A stretch of 64,000 nt of DNA, taken from assembly GCA_038503035.1 (NCBI GenBank), contig JAVSML010024335.1, positions 458,017-522,016 on the forward strand, given 5' to 3'. The translations under genes and the position numbers were made by a program. The stretch is from Crocodylus rhombifer (taxonomy: Eukaryota; Chordata; Crocodylia; Crocodylidae). Positions 12,834 to 23,400 of the stretch are shown here, one piece after another. Below the pieces are notes generated by a model that saw only the letters and a list, made by a program, of their open reading frames with translations, was not told the DNA's origin and ran no database searches. Numbering within the stretch: position 1 is the first letter of the stretch; each line of letters starts with the position of its first letter.

Positions 12834-13445
12834 TCATAGATTCATAGACATTAGGGCTGTAAGGGACCTCAGAAGTTCATCGAGTCCAGTCCCCTACCCA
12901 AAGGGCAGGAAGTCTCCAGGGGTCATAGGATCCCAGCAAGATAGACATCCAAATGTCTCTTGAAGGCGTCCAAAGTAGGTGCTTGAACCACCTCTGGCGG
13001 CAGTCTATTCCAAACCTTGGGGGTTCGGACAGTAAAGAAATTCTTCCTTCTGTCCAGCCTGAAACGGTCACAGAGGAGTTTGTAACTGTTCAATCTTGTC
13101 ATCCTGTGGGGTGCTCTGGTGAACAGGCATTCCCCCAGATCCTGATGAGCACCCCTGATAAACTTATAGGTGGCCACCAGATCACCCCTAAGCTTGCACT
13201 TTTCCAGGCTGAAGAGTGCCATAGCTCTCAGCCTCTCATTGTAAGGACTGTTTTCCTGACCTCTGATCATGTGCATGGCTCTCCTCTGGACTCTCTCAAG
13301 CTTCTCCACATCCTTTTTGAATTGTGGAGCCCAAAACTAGATGTGGTACTCCAGCTGCGGTCTCACCAAGGCTGACTACAAGGGGAGAATGATATCCTGG
13401 GATGTGCTTGAGAAGCATCTATGGAGGCAAGCCAGTGTTTTGCTT
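12834..13445 (-). mobile_element. CR1 LINE fragment, second subfamily, decayed
   Basis: The minus strand encodes about 128 residues (13309 to 12923) homologous to the CR1 reverse transcriptase C-terminus. It carries the MEKLERVQRRA, LRGDLVA.YK and VWNRLPPEVVQAPTLDAFKRHLD blocks seen in the 2790-3921 copy but with a different sequence. The 3' UTR ends at CATAGATTCATAGAC (12836 region). Just upstream of the open part the frame hits a stop, near 13335. This copy is shorter and older than the one at 2.8 kb. Confidence 0.88.
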
Positions 13446-13889
13446 GCTTTACTAGTAATAGACTGTCTGTAATAGACTCCCACCATTGTGTCCCCTGTGC
13501 TGTGTTCCCCATGTATTTTCACCCAGAGGGTCTCCAGTCATCCACCCTGGGTGCCAATGTCAGCTTGCAGGGACACTTAGCTTTCCTTGATATAGAGAGC
13601 TACACCCCTGCCCCTCTTGTCTACATGATCTCCCCTGTACAAGGTATAGCCATCTATACCTGTGGTCCAGTCAAGGGTGGAGTCCCACCAGGTCTCCGTT
13701 ATACCTATGCCATCGTATTTATTTGTCTAGTAAACTCTTAGAGGAGTTCAATCTTGAAGTAGTGGACTTTAGCTTGATAGTACAAGAAATTCTTGGGCAG
13801 GAGAGGGAAACAAAAGTTTGTGCTCCACACCCTTGAAAGTTCTCCTGATCTTCTTCCCTGGAAAGGACTGTGGAGGAGGCCGTGGGGGC

Positions 13890-14690
13890 AACTGAAAAGT
13901 GGTTTATAAATTCCCTTTGAGAATCAGGCCTGAGAGATTGGAGACAGGTAGTTGGGTGTCTTTGATAGAATTTTGGTGTGTGCTCATTCTGGTGCGTAGT
14001 TGTTGCTTGTTGTCTCCTACGTATTTTCCATTAGGGCATTTGTTGCCGTGATGGACATACGTATTGTGAAGGTATCTCCATACTGGAGATATTGTTGGCA
14101 GGTTTTGCATATTTGTTATGGCATGGTCTGGTTTCCATTCACTGTGTTTTGCGATGTAGGAGGTTGGCTTCTGCTGATGAGGTTAATAAGGTTCAGTGCT
14201 TGTCTGAATTTACAAACCACTTTTCACAGATGAGCCTATTAACTGCACTTCATCAGGTTCCTAGGTACAGAAACTCATGGACTCAATATAGACATTGGAA
14301 TTATGACACACTACAACCTGATGGACTTCTGACTCCCCAGGTACCTCTCCACTTTTACCTGCTACATCCACCTTCCCCCTACCTCAGCCTGTCTCTCACC
14401 CCCTGATGCCTCCATTTCCAGTCACTGAGTGGCTTTCTGCCACTGAATGGCTTTCTTGATTGCATTGCATGCCAGCCTCTGGTTTCTTTTCTATTCCTTC
14501 CATCCAGGAACAGCACACACACCAACTGCAGGTGCTTCCTCAGCCTGATGAAGGGTTTTCAACTCAAAAGCTTACTAATATATATTTCTCCAACTATTCA
14601 GTTGGTCTACTAAAAGATATCAGATTGACCCAAAGAACCTTGTCTTCTATGTCCTTAGACCAACACGGCTACAACCTACACCCCTAGCAC
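13890..14690. mobile_element. Penelope-like element (PLE), internally inverted
   Basis: The minus strand from 14110 to 13904 encodes 68 residues with a block NKCPNGKYVGDNKQQLRTRM followed by STHQNSI. This matches the GIY-YIG-type endonuclease region of Penelope-like retroelements, in which a CPNGKYVGET..LRTRMN.H motif is typical. The 3' noncoding part, however, lies on the + strand from about 14206 to 14687. It includes a CTGATGA...AAAAGCTT hammerhead-like motif at 14545-14571 and the ending ACCAACACGGCTACAACCTAC. A 20-bp word (GAATTTAYAAACCACTTTTC) occurs at both junctions in opposite orientation. This geometry fits an inversion during insertion. Only a C-terminal coding remnant remains. Confidence 0.72.
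14545..14577 (+). ncRNA. Hammerhead ribozyme-like motif, degenerate (PLE tail 1)
   Basis: CTGATGA (14545-14551) is followed by a 14-nt hairpin-like spacer and AAAAGCTTACTA. The left core box matches the hammerhead CUGANGA consensus. The second box reads AAAA where GAAA is required, and the short third helix AGC/ACT has a mismatch. Hammerhead motifs are a known feature of Penelope-like elements. As it stands this copy is probably inactive. Confidence 0.4.
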
Positions 14691-14699
14691 CTGTCCCTG

Positions 14700-16670
14700 G
14701 TCAGCTGACCAGAAGGAGGTAGGGCCCTGGACACTTCTAAGCCCCAGGGATGTGGCTGGCATGGAGAGTTCTCTATCAGCTGCTGGAGAAGAAGCTCTTG
14801 CAGGAAAGGAAAGAAAGGTTCTGTGATAGCTTTGCTATCTGAGATGCTACTGCTACTGTGCTGTTTACCTGTTGTTATTTAAAGTTGGGGACTGGGCTGA
14901 GACTGTAGGGGAGGAGACATCATTGGGGCACACTTCTATGTCATGTAGAGCCTCCAGCACCAGTGAGGGTGCAGCAACAGGGGCGTAGAGAGCCCAGCGA
15001 CAACAGAAGTTATAATGAGACCGAGACCTCATTATAGGGGCGATATCAATATACTATCTGTGAGGCATGAGGCATGGTAAGGGATGGTTGGAGCCATGCA
15101 TCTAGCCCATAAGGCTTAAGGTGTTCCCTTGAGGCATCTACTTAAAGCAGGTCCCAGCAAGGGATTCAAGAATCTACAAGGTTTAGTAGGGTCCATTAAG
15201 ACTGTGACTGAGCTGAAGCTTGTGGGAAGCTTCCCTAGCTATTATGTTTTCCAAAAAGGTGTGGCAGCACATGAAAAGAGAAGGTGCCTGCAGGGTGGAG
15301 CTGGCATTGTCACAGGGCCCTAGGGGGACCATGGTCATCTCTAGGGACCCTACACTGTGATAAAGTGCAGTTTCCCAGAAACTCATGCACCTTTATCTTT
15401 TTAACTTGGCAGTCTTCATGGACTCAGCAGGGGCTGCGATGTCTGCTGTTTTCAACCCACTCTGACTTAACACACACACGACATGAGTTTTGCTGTCAGC
15501 AACCTGAGGTTCAGTTTCCCATAAACCCCTGCAACTATCTCCTTGAAACTTTTCAGGCATCATGCCCTCAGAAGGGGATACCAGTCTTGCAATACCCATC
15601 AGAATCACGCAAGAAATGACAAGGTATAGGCATTTTTCTCATTACCCACTATTGCCTACTAAAACAGTGTCGAAACAGCATCAAAACTCAAAACAGTTTT
15701 GACCTAAATGAAATGAAACAGCAATTCAAAATGCCAAAATGAATCATTGAAATTCCAAATCTGAAACAAAAAAAACCATAGGAAATTTGGTCCTTTCAGA
15801 AGAGGGACTTCCATGTGTTTTTGCTGATACTGCTGATTTTGTGCTTAAGATTAGTGATGTGTCTGAATTGTGTGTTTAAGATCTTACAATGTGCTTAAGT
15901 ATCTTACAAAATTAAGGCCATTATCCTCAATTTTTAAGAACACAAAAACAGAATGAAGCAATTTTTAAAGAAATCTGCATTTATCATTTCATTTAACACT
16001 GTTGCTACATATAGGAATCATTTTAATATTATCTTGGTGAACTTTGTTGTATGTAGTTTTATAGGATTCTTTTCTTTTACCTCTTAAAGTATGCTTTCAA
16101 AAGATTTTCAAATGAGCCAAAACAGTTAGACTCTCAGATCCCAGTGAATTGCCAAATGTGGTAGGAAAACCCCCTCAAAACAAACTAGATTTATTAGTCA
16201 ATTTTCCAAAGGAAAAAATCTCTTATCTAAATGACTTAGCTTTTATCATGGTCTAGGTGGAAGTTACATAATTATAACTGTCAAGGAGTAATGACCAAGT
16301 AGCTAGCAAGGAATAAATTAAACAAATTTGAACAAGGGGATAGTAGTACAGGCCAGAACAAAGTAGGAATGGATTGAAAAATATATGGGTAACATAGATA
16401 TAGTCAAGTCTGTAGAGTCTGATAAAATTAATCCCAGAGTATTTTAGCAACTGGACAAAGTAATCTATGGACAGACATAGAACCCATTAATGTTTCTGGA
16501 TCATGATGTATGCATGAAAGGTCACCCAGACCTTCAATGCATATGCTTAGGCAGGAATATGGAGGAGTGGAGGCTGCTCAGACTTTCCATCCCACCCCCT
16601 TTAGTCCATTGAGACAGAAACCAAAGGCCAGACTAAGTCTAGATGTTTGGTGCCTCCATGACTGCAGTTG
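14700..16670. other. Repeat-rich intergenic DNA, no gene seen
   Basis: No exon was recognised. Between about 15350 and 15560 a roughly 50-bp unit (core CAGTTTC..AAACTCVTGCACCTTTATC) occurs twice, at 15354-15412 and 15508-15558, and once more as a discrete insertion at 17088-17140. Around 15660-15790 the words CAAAAC/GTTTTG and GAAACA are over-represented, as they also are near 11100-11220. These may be opposite ends of one large old element but the similarity is too loose to claim. Confidence 0.35.
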
Positions 16671-16675
16671 TAAAA

Positions 16676-16744
16676 GTATCTAGGAATTGAATCTGGGTGT
16701 CCTGTGGGGCAGGCAAAGATTCTACCACTGAACCACAGGGGAGT
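16676..16744 (-). pseudogene. tRNA-Gly(GCC)-like pseudogene or SINE head
   Basis: The minus strand reads TGGTTCAGTGGTAGAATC...TTGCCTGCCCCAC...AGATTCAATTCCTAG. That is the layout of tRNA-Gly-GCC: an A-box (TGGTTCAGTGGTAGAA) nearly identical to the canonical one, an anticodon loop CTGCCCC with anticodon GCC, and a B-box GATTCAATTCC with one change from GGTTCGATTCC. The acceptor stem halves (about 7 nt each end) do not pair well and no poly-T terminator or CCA follows. I therefore call it a decayed tRNA copy or tRNA-derived SINE head, not a working tRNA gene. Confidence 0.65.
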
Positions 16745-16924
16745 AGTGACTGGCTTCGAGAACTCATGACGGAACTTTACACAAGTGGTCTGTATTTAAT
16801 CTAGTTTATAGACAAGGTAGCTCCCAGAGTAATAGAATAGGATATGTGTTCTTCAATAGGAGGGTTGGATGTCAGTCTAACTTTGAACTCTGGAAACTTG
16901 CTTGAAAAATTGTTAAGCAAACAC

Positions 16925-17247
16925 CGGACACATCTACACATTCATTAATGTGCCATAATTATGGTACATTAAGTTAAGTACTTGTAATGACAGTAACTAA
17001 CTTAATGTACTCTAATCACCACTACTGCGCATTAGAGGGCAGATGAACATTTTTTTTATTGTCACTAATGCACAGTAGACTAAATCTGTGACAAAGTGCA
17101 GTTTCAAAGAAACTCCTGCACCTTTATCCTTGAAACTTGAACTAAATCTACTGTGCACTAGTGCATTAGCACAGGCTTTGCCTGCCGTGCTAACATGCAA
17201 TAGAATTAGTTTTCTGTGCATTAAGTGTCTCATGTAGACAAACCCAC
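16925..17247. mobile_element. MITE with GGACACATCTACAC / GTAGACAAACCC ends
   Basis: A palindrome-rich segment sharing the words CATTAATGTGCC, TACTGTGCA and GTGCATTAAGTGTCTCATGTAGAC with the elements at 18.3, 20.2 and 62.2 kb. It is a diverged member of the same non-autonomous DNA transposon group. It contains a smaller insertion at 17088-17140. Ends are approximate. Confidence 0.6.
17088..17140 (+). mobile_element. 53-bp miniature insertion flanked by a 9-bp direct repeat
   Basis: Within the MITE at 16925-17247, a 53-bp segment (GTGACAAAGTGCAG...CCTTGAAACTTGA) is flanked on both sides by ACTAAATCT (17079-17087 and 17141-17149). Removing one flank and the 53 bp restores a continuous MITE. Related sequence at 15354-15412 and 15508-15558 shows that it is a repeated unit. 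It has no obvious terminal inverted repeat and no coding capacity. Confidence 0.6.
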
Positions 17248-18289
17248 TTGGTGCATCTACATAGGATTTTGATTTGAGATCAGTTTACTTGTGAGTTAAT
17301 GTTCCCAGCCAGACATATACACATGCAGAGACATGGGAGCAGATTTGCTGCTCCTAGTGGCAAACTACTCCAACTTCCTGAGGCCTTGAAATGGGCCCAT
17401 GCCACCACCAGGGGGAGTTTTAGGCTCCCCTTTGGTCCTAACCCAATTGCTAGCAAGGAGCACTAGGCCAAGAGACAGCTGTCTTCTGGCGAGGCCTGGG
17501 ACATGGCTCCCTGCCCCCAGGGACTGCCTGCCTGCTGCTATTCAAAATCCATTGAAATGTATCCATTGATGATATATTTATGTTACTTTCTATTGCAGAA
17601 ACAGAGAATTTTTTTCTTCCCTTTTAAAAAAATGCAGTGCAGGAAGCAACTGTATTTCATTAAAATAGATCTGTCAGCTGCTTGAGGAATCTTAATGGAC
17701 ATTAAAATCAGTGACAATTTGTTAATTTGTTGAAGGTACCAATGAAAACTGTATTTGTTTCTTTTGGTTATATATTTTAGCCAGGGACCATGACAAACAA
17801 CATCTGACAATTATTTGAAGCAAGCAAATGTCGGTTTTATCTTCTCTCCTGTTTTACTTCTTACCAGCTCTTTATACAAGTGCATCTAAATATGTAGAAA
17901 GCAGCTGTTATAATCAGGATTTCTATATTTTACACCCAGTGACAAACTACTGATTCTAATACATTCATCTGAGAAATATGTTTTTGTCCACTATAAAACA
18001 CTGATAAAGAGTTTGGTGCATAAAACCATAGATATAGTTTATTAAAATAGCAATTTGGAATAAATTACCAGCAATTCAGAATGCTTTTCTATTGGTATGG
18101 CAGATGATACTAAAAATCCTTAGAGCTGTTTAGCACTGCTAAACAGCTGGTGAATTATTTAAAATATTTACAGCTGCTTCTTGGAACTAGAACATATAGA
18201 ATTGCCTTTAACTTAAATATCGTATAACAAATGGTTTGTTGTTATTTATATTCTCCCTTGTTGTGCAGACACGGGTTCCATTATAGTCA

Positions 18290-18541
18290 GCGTAAGATAC
18301 TTGCACAGTCAGCACATCTACAATATGCACCCTAATTACTGCACATTAATACTAAATCAGTGCGCAGTAACTTGCTCTACTGTGCAGTAGTGCCAGCACA
18401 CGGCTATTTAGTGATGGTTACTACACAGTAGCCTAATACTACTGCACAGTAGCATATTAGCATGGTTTTGGCCTGGCACACTACTGCATAGTATTATTAG
18501 GCTATTGCACAGTTAGCGTCTCATGTAGACATGCCCAGTGT
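18290..18541. mobile_element. Palindromic MITE (CTACTGTGCAGTAG family)
   Basis: About 250 bp beginning near CACAGTCAGCACATCTACA and ending GCGTCTCATGTAGACATGCCCA. The interior contains several self-complementary words such as CTACTGTGCAGTAG and TACTACTGCACAGTA, so single strands would fold extensively. It belongs to the same family as 20236-20485 and 62240-63020. Confidence 0.7.
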
Positions 18542-20235
18542 ATCCTTTCTGAGATAAAACTATGTAATTTTGTTATCTTTTCTGTTACTAACATTTCATT
18601 GGACAGGAGTTGTTTTGCTATATTTTTTTCCTGAAAAGTGAATTATGAACTTGGTTGTGTTTTTTTTCTTGAATCATCTCCTTGTGTTCTTTTGCTATTT
18701 GATATCTAGTATGCTTACTTAGTATGCTGGATCAAAATATAATTAGTTCATATATGCCTGGAAGCATCCTAATATACAGCCTCCATTTAAAAAATAAGTT
18801 AAGAAATCTTAAGAAATAACCCTAATTGCAGGAATGACTGGTCCCATAGTTACATTTTTAGAGATATGAATGTTCAGTATCATTAATCTATTGCTTTCAG
18901 AAACATTGTATAACTGGAAATGGCAGTATTTGCCATGCCACAGAAATCAAGTTCTGACAAGAGTCAACATACCATAGTTAAGTGGTATTCAATTTGTTAC
19001 AGTTTGTGTAATGGGCTTCTTTAAGAAATACAACCTCAAGCAAGCAGTACAGAATTGTAGATTCTCTAGAAACATAAAAAACTATTTAGTTAATATAATG
19101 CTCACTTAAGCCTGCTCTGGAAATGAAGACGAATACAACCAAAAACTATAATACAGAATTAAGCAAAACATCAGGCAGGGGTCTGAAAAAAAAAGAATAA
19201 ACAATGATATCGATATTTTAAATATAAAATATTATGATTCTGAAACTATACAAGGACATTTGATAATGTGAAAAGTAATGCGAGACAGGTGGGATAAAGA
19301 TTCTGAATAAAATTTACATAAACATCTAACTGACACAGGATCCTAAATGACTAAGTCACTTGAAAAAAAGTCCACTGCATTAACTCCTTGCACTTTTCCT
19401 TGGAACTCAGTGGACTGTGGCATTATTTAAAGAGATAGTTTGTTAATTATTTTAAACTGAGTATTAGTTAATTTTTGGGTTGATTTTTCTTTCAAATGAT
19501 GATTCAATTAATTAATTGTTTTAGAAGTCCAAAGTTTTGACCCTTCACAATATTTTATATTTCCCCAGATGCATCAAGCTGAGAGGAACATTTGATGGAA
19601 GAATCAAAATTTTCAAGAGATTCAAGAGGCAATCAGAACACTCAGGAACAGCAAAGCACCGGGTATTGATGATACTCCTGATGAGTAATTAAAAAACAGG
19701 AAGGGATAAACTCACTCAAAGATTTCATACATTATTTTTGTTGGTTTGGAGGTTTGAAAAAAAATCCAGAGGAAAGGAAGGACTCCATCATATAAGCAAT
19801 TTCACAAAATGAATAAAAGGGGCAAAATGATATATAATAACTATATAATCTCTCTCTACTCATTATAGCCTATAAAAGCCTATTTTTGATATTTTATGGT
19901 GTACCTCTTTCACAGGTGGAGTAGTAGGAAGGTATCAGTGGTCTAACATGGATCCCGTGTTTTTAATACATCAACTACTAAAGAAAGAATGGGATCAGAG
20001 AAGATGAGTTCGGAATACAAGAATAGTTTTTATAGGGTGTTTTGTTTTGTTTTGTTTTATTTTTAAAAAGCATGTGAGTGTATGTTATTAAAAGACCTGA
20101 CTGCAATGAAAGAATACAGAATCTCAGGCATTATTAGGATTTTACATCTGTGTTCAAAAAGTGGAGTATGACTGGGGGGAATCTCTGCTCCATTTGACAT
20201 CAGTGGAGAATTAAAAGAGGAAGCTATACTATTCC
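18542..20235. other. AT-rich intergenic DNA, no gene seen
   Basis: No coding exon, RNA gene or bounded repeat was recognised. Confidence 0.5.
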
Positions 20236-20485
20236 CTGGGCATGTATACATGAGATGCTGACTGTGCAGTAGCCAGATAATACTGCTCAGTAGGGCATCA
20301 CAGCATAACTAGTGACAGGACACTACTGTGCAGTATTCTTAGGCTACTGCACAGTAGTAGCACTAGATGTTCGCCAGCGCTACTTCACAGTAACTCCAAT
20401 TACTGTGCCTTTATTTAGTACTTCTACAAGTACTAAATAAATTCCAGTAACCATTGTGCAGTAGCATCTTGTGTAGACATGCCCC
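20236..20485. mobile_element. Palindromic MITE with GGGCATGTATACATGAGATGCT ends
   Basis: A 250-bp element with terminal inverted repeats of about 30 bp. The left end is GGGCATGTATACATGAGATGCT and the complement of the right end is GGGCATGTCTACACAAGATGCT. Internal CTACTGTGCAGTA words match those of the 18.3- and 62.2-kb copies. No coding capacity. Confidence 0.8.
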
Positions 20486-20761
20486 CCTGTATCTTTTATT
20501 GGGCTATAGGCAAAGTAGAATCAGTGATTGCAGAATTATCATGCTAGGAAAAATTTAAATGGCCTGAACTGTTATTTTTGGCTCTGTAGGTATGACAGGA
20601 AGGTCTCACAGGAAGGACAGAAGTTGTGATACAATGGATGTTTAAGACTTGCAGAAAGTTGTACAAAAAATGAAACTTAAGATTATTGAAGATAAAACCA
20701 AATACGTGATTGTAGGTTGATGATTATCTAGCTCTCTGCAACCATATATATCAACAAGTTA

Positions 20762-21085
20762 GGTACATAAAAACATATGAATTGCCATTCACTGTGTCAG
20801 ACTATAGGTTCATCTTGCCCAGCATCCTGTGTCAACAGGCAGAGTGGATGCTGAAAGGGAGTAGTGAACTGGGTCTGACCAGGGCTTTTTCCACCATTCC
20901 TCTCACTTGAAGCCTCCAGCATGTAAAGTCTAAGAAGTTCTCATTCATTGACTGTACCTCAAAATTCCATGCTTAATAGTTACTGATGCCCCTTTCCTCT
21001 AATAATTTGTCCAGTCCGTTTTTGAATCTGGCTAAAGTGTCAGTTTCCTGAACATCTGGTGGCAATGAATTTCACACCTTAAATA
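20762..21085 (-). mobile_element. CR1 LINE 3'-UTR-type fragment
   Basis: The + strand shows a complementary CR1-family tail. It begins ACATATGAATTGCCATTCACTGTGTCAGACTATAGGTTCATCTTGCCCAGCATCCTGT-like, and ends with a block around AATGAATTTCACACCTTAA. This is a common layout of old CR1 subfamilies in sauropsids. It is short, diverged and non-coding. Confidence 0.6.
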
Positions 21086-21091
21086 CACACT

Positions 21092-22245
21092 GGGCATGTC
21101 TACACATGCATTTGATTCAGCCTAAGTTTACTCTGATGTAAAATTATCTGGAGTAAGCACTTTCTGGCAGGTGTCTACACATGCAGAAATTAGGGACCAG
21201 AGTTGCTGTTCTTTGCTCCAAGCTTCCTGCAGCCCTGAGAGGGACCCCTACTGCCACTGTGGGGAACTGTAGGCTCCTCCTGGGTGCTCCCTCAGGGGCT
21301 GGCAATGAGCCACTTTCCCTAGCAGCAGGGAGCTCCTGGCCCTGGTTCCCCAATCACAGCCAGGGGACTAGGAAAGAGCTGCAGGAAAAGGGCAGGTCCC
21401 AGCCCCCTGCCCCAATCTGCATGAGGGGCAGCTAGCTTGCTGCCGGCTGCTGGTTGCTGGCTGCTGTACCAGAGGATTGGGGTATGGTGCTAGGACCTAC
21501 CTCACCCCTGCAGCTCTTTCCAAGCCTCATGCCTTGATCACCAGATTGGGGCATGGGGTTGAGACCTGTCCCAGACCAGGTTGAGACTGGGTGGCTTGTT
21601 CTCCACTGAGCTCCATAAGCATAGAGCTGGGAGAAGAGGGAACAGGTAGCGGTGTGGGGTGTGGTCCCTGCTCAGGCTTCCCTGTCCCCACTGGCAGGGA
21701 GTTCCCAGCACCGGCTCTACAACCATGGAGCCGATACCGGGAGACCCTTATGCTGGGAGACCTTTATCCTCTACATGAGATAAAGATCTCCCAGCATAAG
21801 GGTCTCTGAGTACTCCCCATGGTCATGGAGCCAGCACTGGGAAATGAGTCTCCCAGGCCCCCACTCCCTGATCTCAATGATGAAGTGGGGGCTGGGACAT
21901 AAGGATTTCCCACTTTCCACTTCCAAATCATGATCTCAGAGCAGGGGGCTTGGAGCTCCTTGTTGCCAGGGAATGATGGACATAGTCCCTGCCCAGGCTC
22001 CTGTAGTGGAGCCCACACCAACAGCAGGCAGCTCTTAAAAGTAGGGAGTTATCTCCCACCTCCTGGTGGATGGCTGATTGGGAGCAGATTTTGCTCCCAG
22101 TCAGGCATCTACATGAGTGCTACTGCATCATTACTAATCTTCAGTCAATTTGCTACTTGCATTTGTAGGTAGCAAGTTTACCTTGGGATTAGGGAGGTTT
22201 ACTGCATAGTAAGCATGTGTGCATGTAGATAAACATGCTTACTTT
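21092..22245. mobile_element. GC-rich MITE-like element with GGGCATGTCTACACATGCA ends
   Basis: The left end TGGGCATGTCTACACATGCA is matched loosely by the complement of the right end around CATGTGTGCATGTAGATAAACATGC. The interior is GC-rich, with small frames open on both strands but no recognisable protein. A near-perfect internal palindrome is visible at 21745-21807 (GAGACCCTTATGCTGGGAGA and its complement, separated by a short loop). The true right end could instead be the GATGTGCCCA at 24670-24680, which would make the LTR-like segment at 22.6-23.4 kb a nested insertion. Confidence 0.4.
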
Positions 22246-22574
22246 GTAGCAAAACCCCATTTCTTTTTTTTTTTTTTAATTTTCAAATGCATTCCCTCCC
22301 CTTGCCCAACCGTTTCTGACTTTTTCTTTCCCTCTCTATTCCCTATAGGTAAGTATAAGTGAGCTCAGACTTAGGATAAGCTTTAACTTTTTATTTTGGT
22401 AGCAAGGTTTTGGTTTTGGCTATCCACTGTTTTATATTGTATAATTAGTAGGTTTGTATTGATTTTTACTGTTGTATATTGTAGTATTATCATTTTTGTA
22501 TTGATTTTTACTGTTTCATATGGATATCGGATGGTTTAGGCCTGTGTTTGTAAGTAAGTGAACCAAAGTCATGT

Positions 22575-23262
22575 CAAGTTTCCATTTTATATGTCAAGCC
22601 TCTGTCTTGTGTCCTCTGGCCGGGCATCCCCTGTGTTGCAATATGATTCATTGTACCCCTCCCATGAAAATTGGTTCCTGGATGAATGAGAGTGATTGGG
22701 AATGATTGAAATACAATGGTATGTACTGAATGGCCTGTAACGACTGGGCCATCACCTTGCATTGATTCATCCAGGAACCACAGACCTCACCCAGGAAGAG
22801 AGACAAGAACCCAGCATTTGAAAGACAAAAGACCCTGAAGAACCAGCAACTCTACTGTTGTACCCCACCATTACAGACACCTGAAACTGCACATCCCTGC
22901 ATGGAGCACACATGCTCAGTACGCCAGGGGCTGACCCTTGCCTGGGCATGCCTCCTGTCACTAGGGTCACACAAGGTCTGCCCCTATAAAAAGGGGAAGT
23001 GAAGACAGACCCAGTGGGAATGTCATTTCCATCTGGACCAGAGCAGCTACATGTTACCTATCCATACCAGAGGCCCTGCTGGCGACCCACTCTGGACAAC
23101 CCCAAGCTGAAGGAGACCCCAACTGGCCATTGAGGATCAACTTCCAGCCTGGGGAAAGTAGGTATTACCTGCACACCTCCTCCTACAATTTAGACTCCGT
23201 CTCTCTATCTCTTCCTGGACTTCAGTGGACTTCAGCCTCTCTCTAATCCCTGCTGCCATTGT

Positions 23263-23301
<39 letters not shown>

Positions 23302-23400
23302 TGGGTGGGTGGGTGCAAGGGAACCAGTAAGACATTGTGTCACCATCTCCCCTGTTCAATAAAACCACTGTCATTTGCAACCCTGAGCTGGGTCATGTCT
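22575..23400 (+). mobile_element. LTR-like segment with TATA box and poly(A) signal
   Basis: A CCTATAAAAAGGGG TATA-type box lies at 22981-22994. Downstream is a GC-moderate stretch containing a (GT)n run, then an AATAAA at about 23357 followed by a GT-rich segment. This order resembles U3-R-U5 of a retroviral LTR. No convincing TG...CA ends or target duplication were identified, and no viral coding sequence is adjacent. It could alternatively be an unrelated promoter-like repeat. Confidence 0.35.
23261..23315 (+). repeat. (GT)n microsatellite
   Basis: About 48 bp of nearly pure GT followed by GTGGGTGGGTGGGT. It lies inside the LTR-like segment. Confidence 0.95.

Noticed and set aside
13421..13741. 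106-codon + strand frame
   Set aside because: It begins in antisense CR1 sequence and continues through repeat-like DNA; no recognisable family.
11097..15800. Possible single large transposon bounded by GTTTTGA/GAAAC-rich ends at about 11.1 and 15.75 kb
   Set aside because: Similarity between the two ends is limited to short A/T-rich words; no clear inverted repeat or duplicated target was found.
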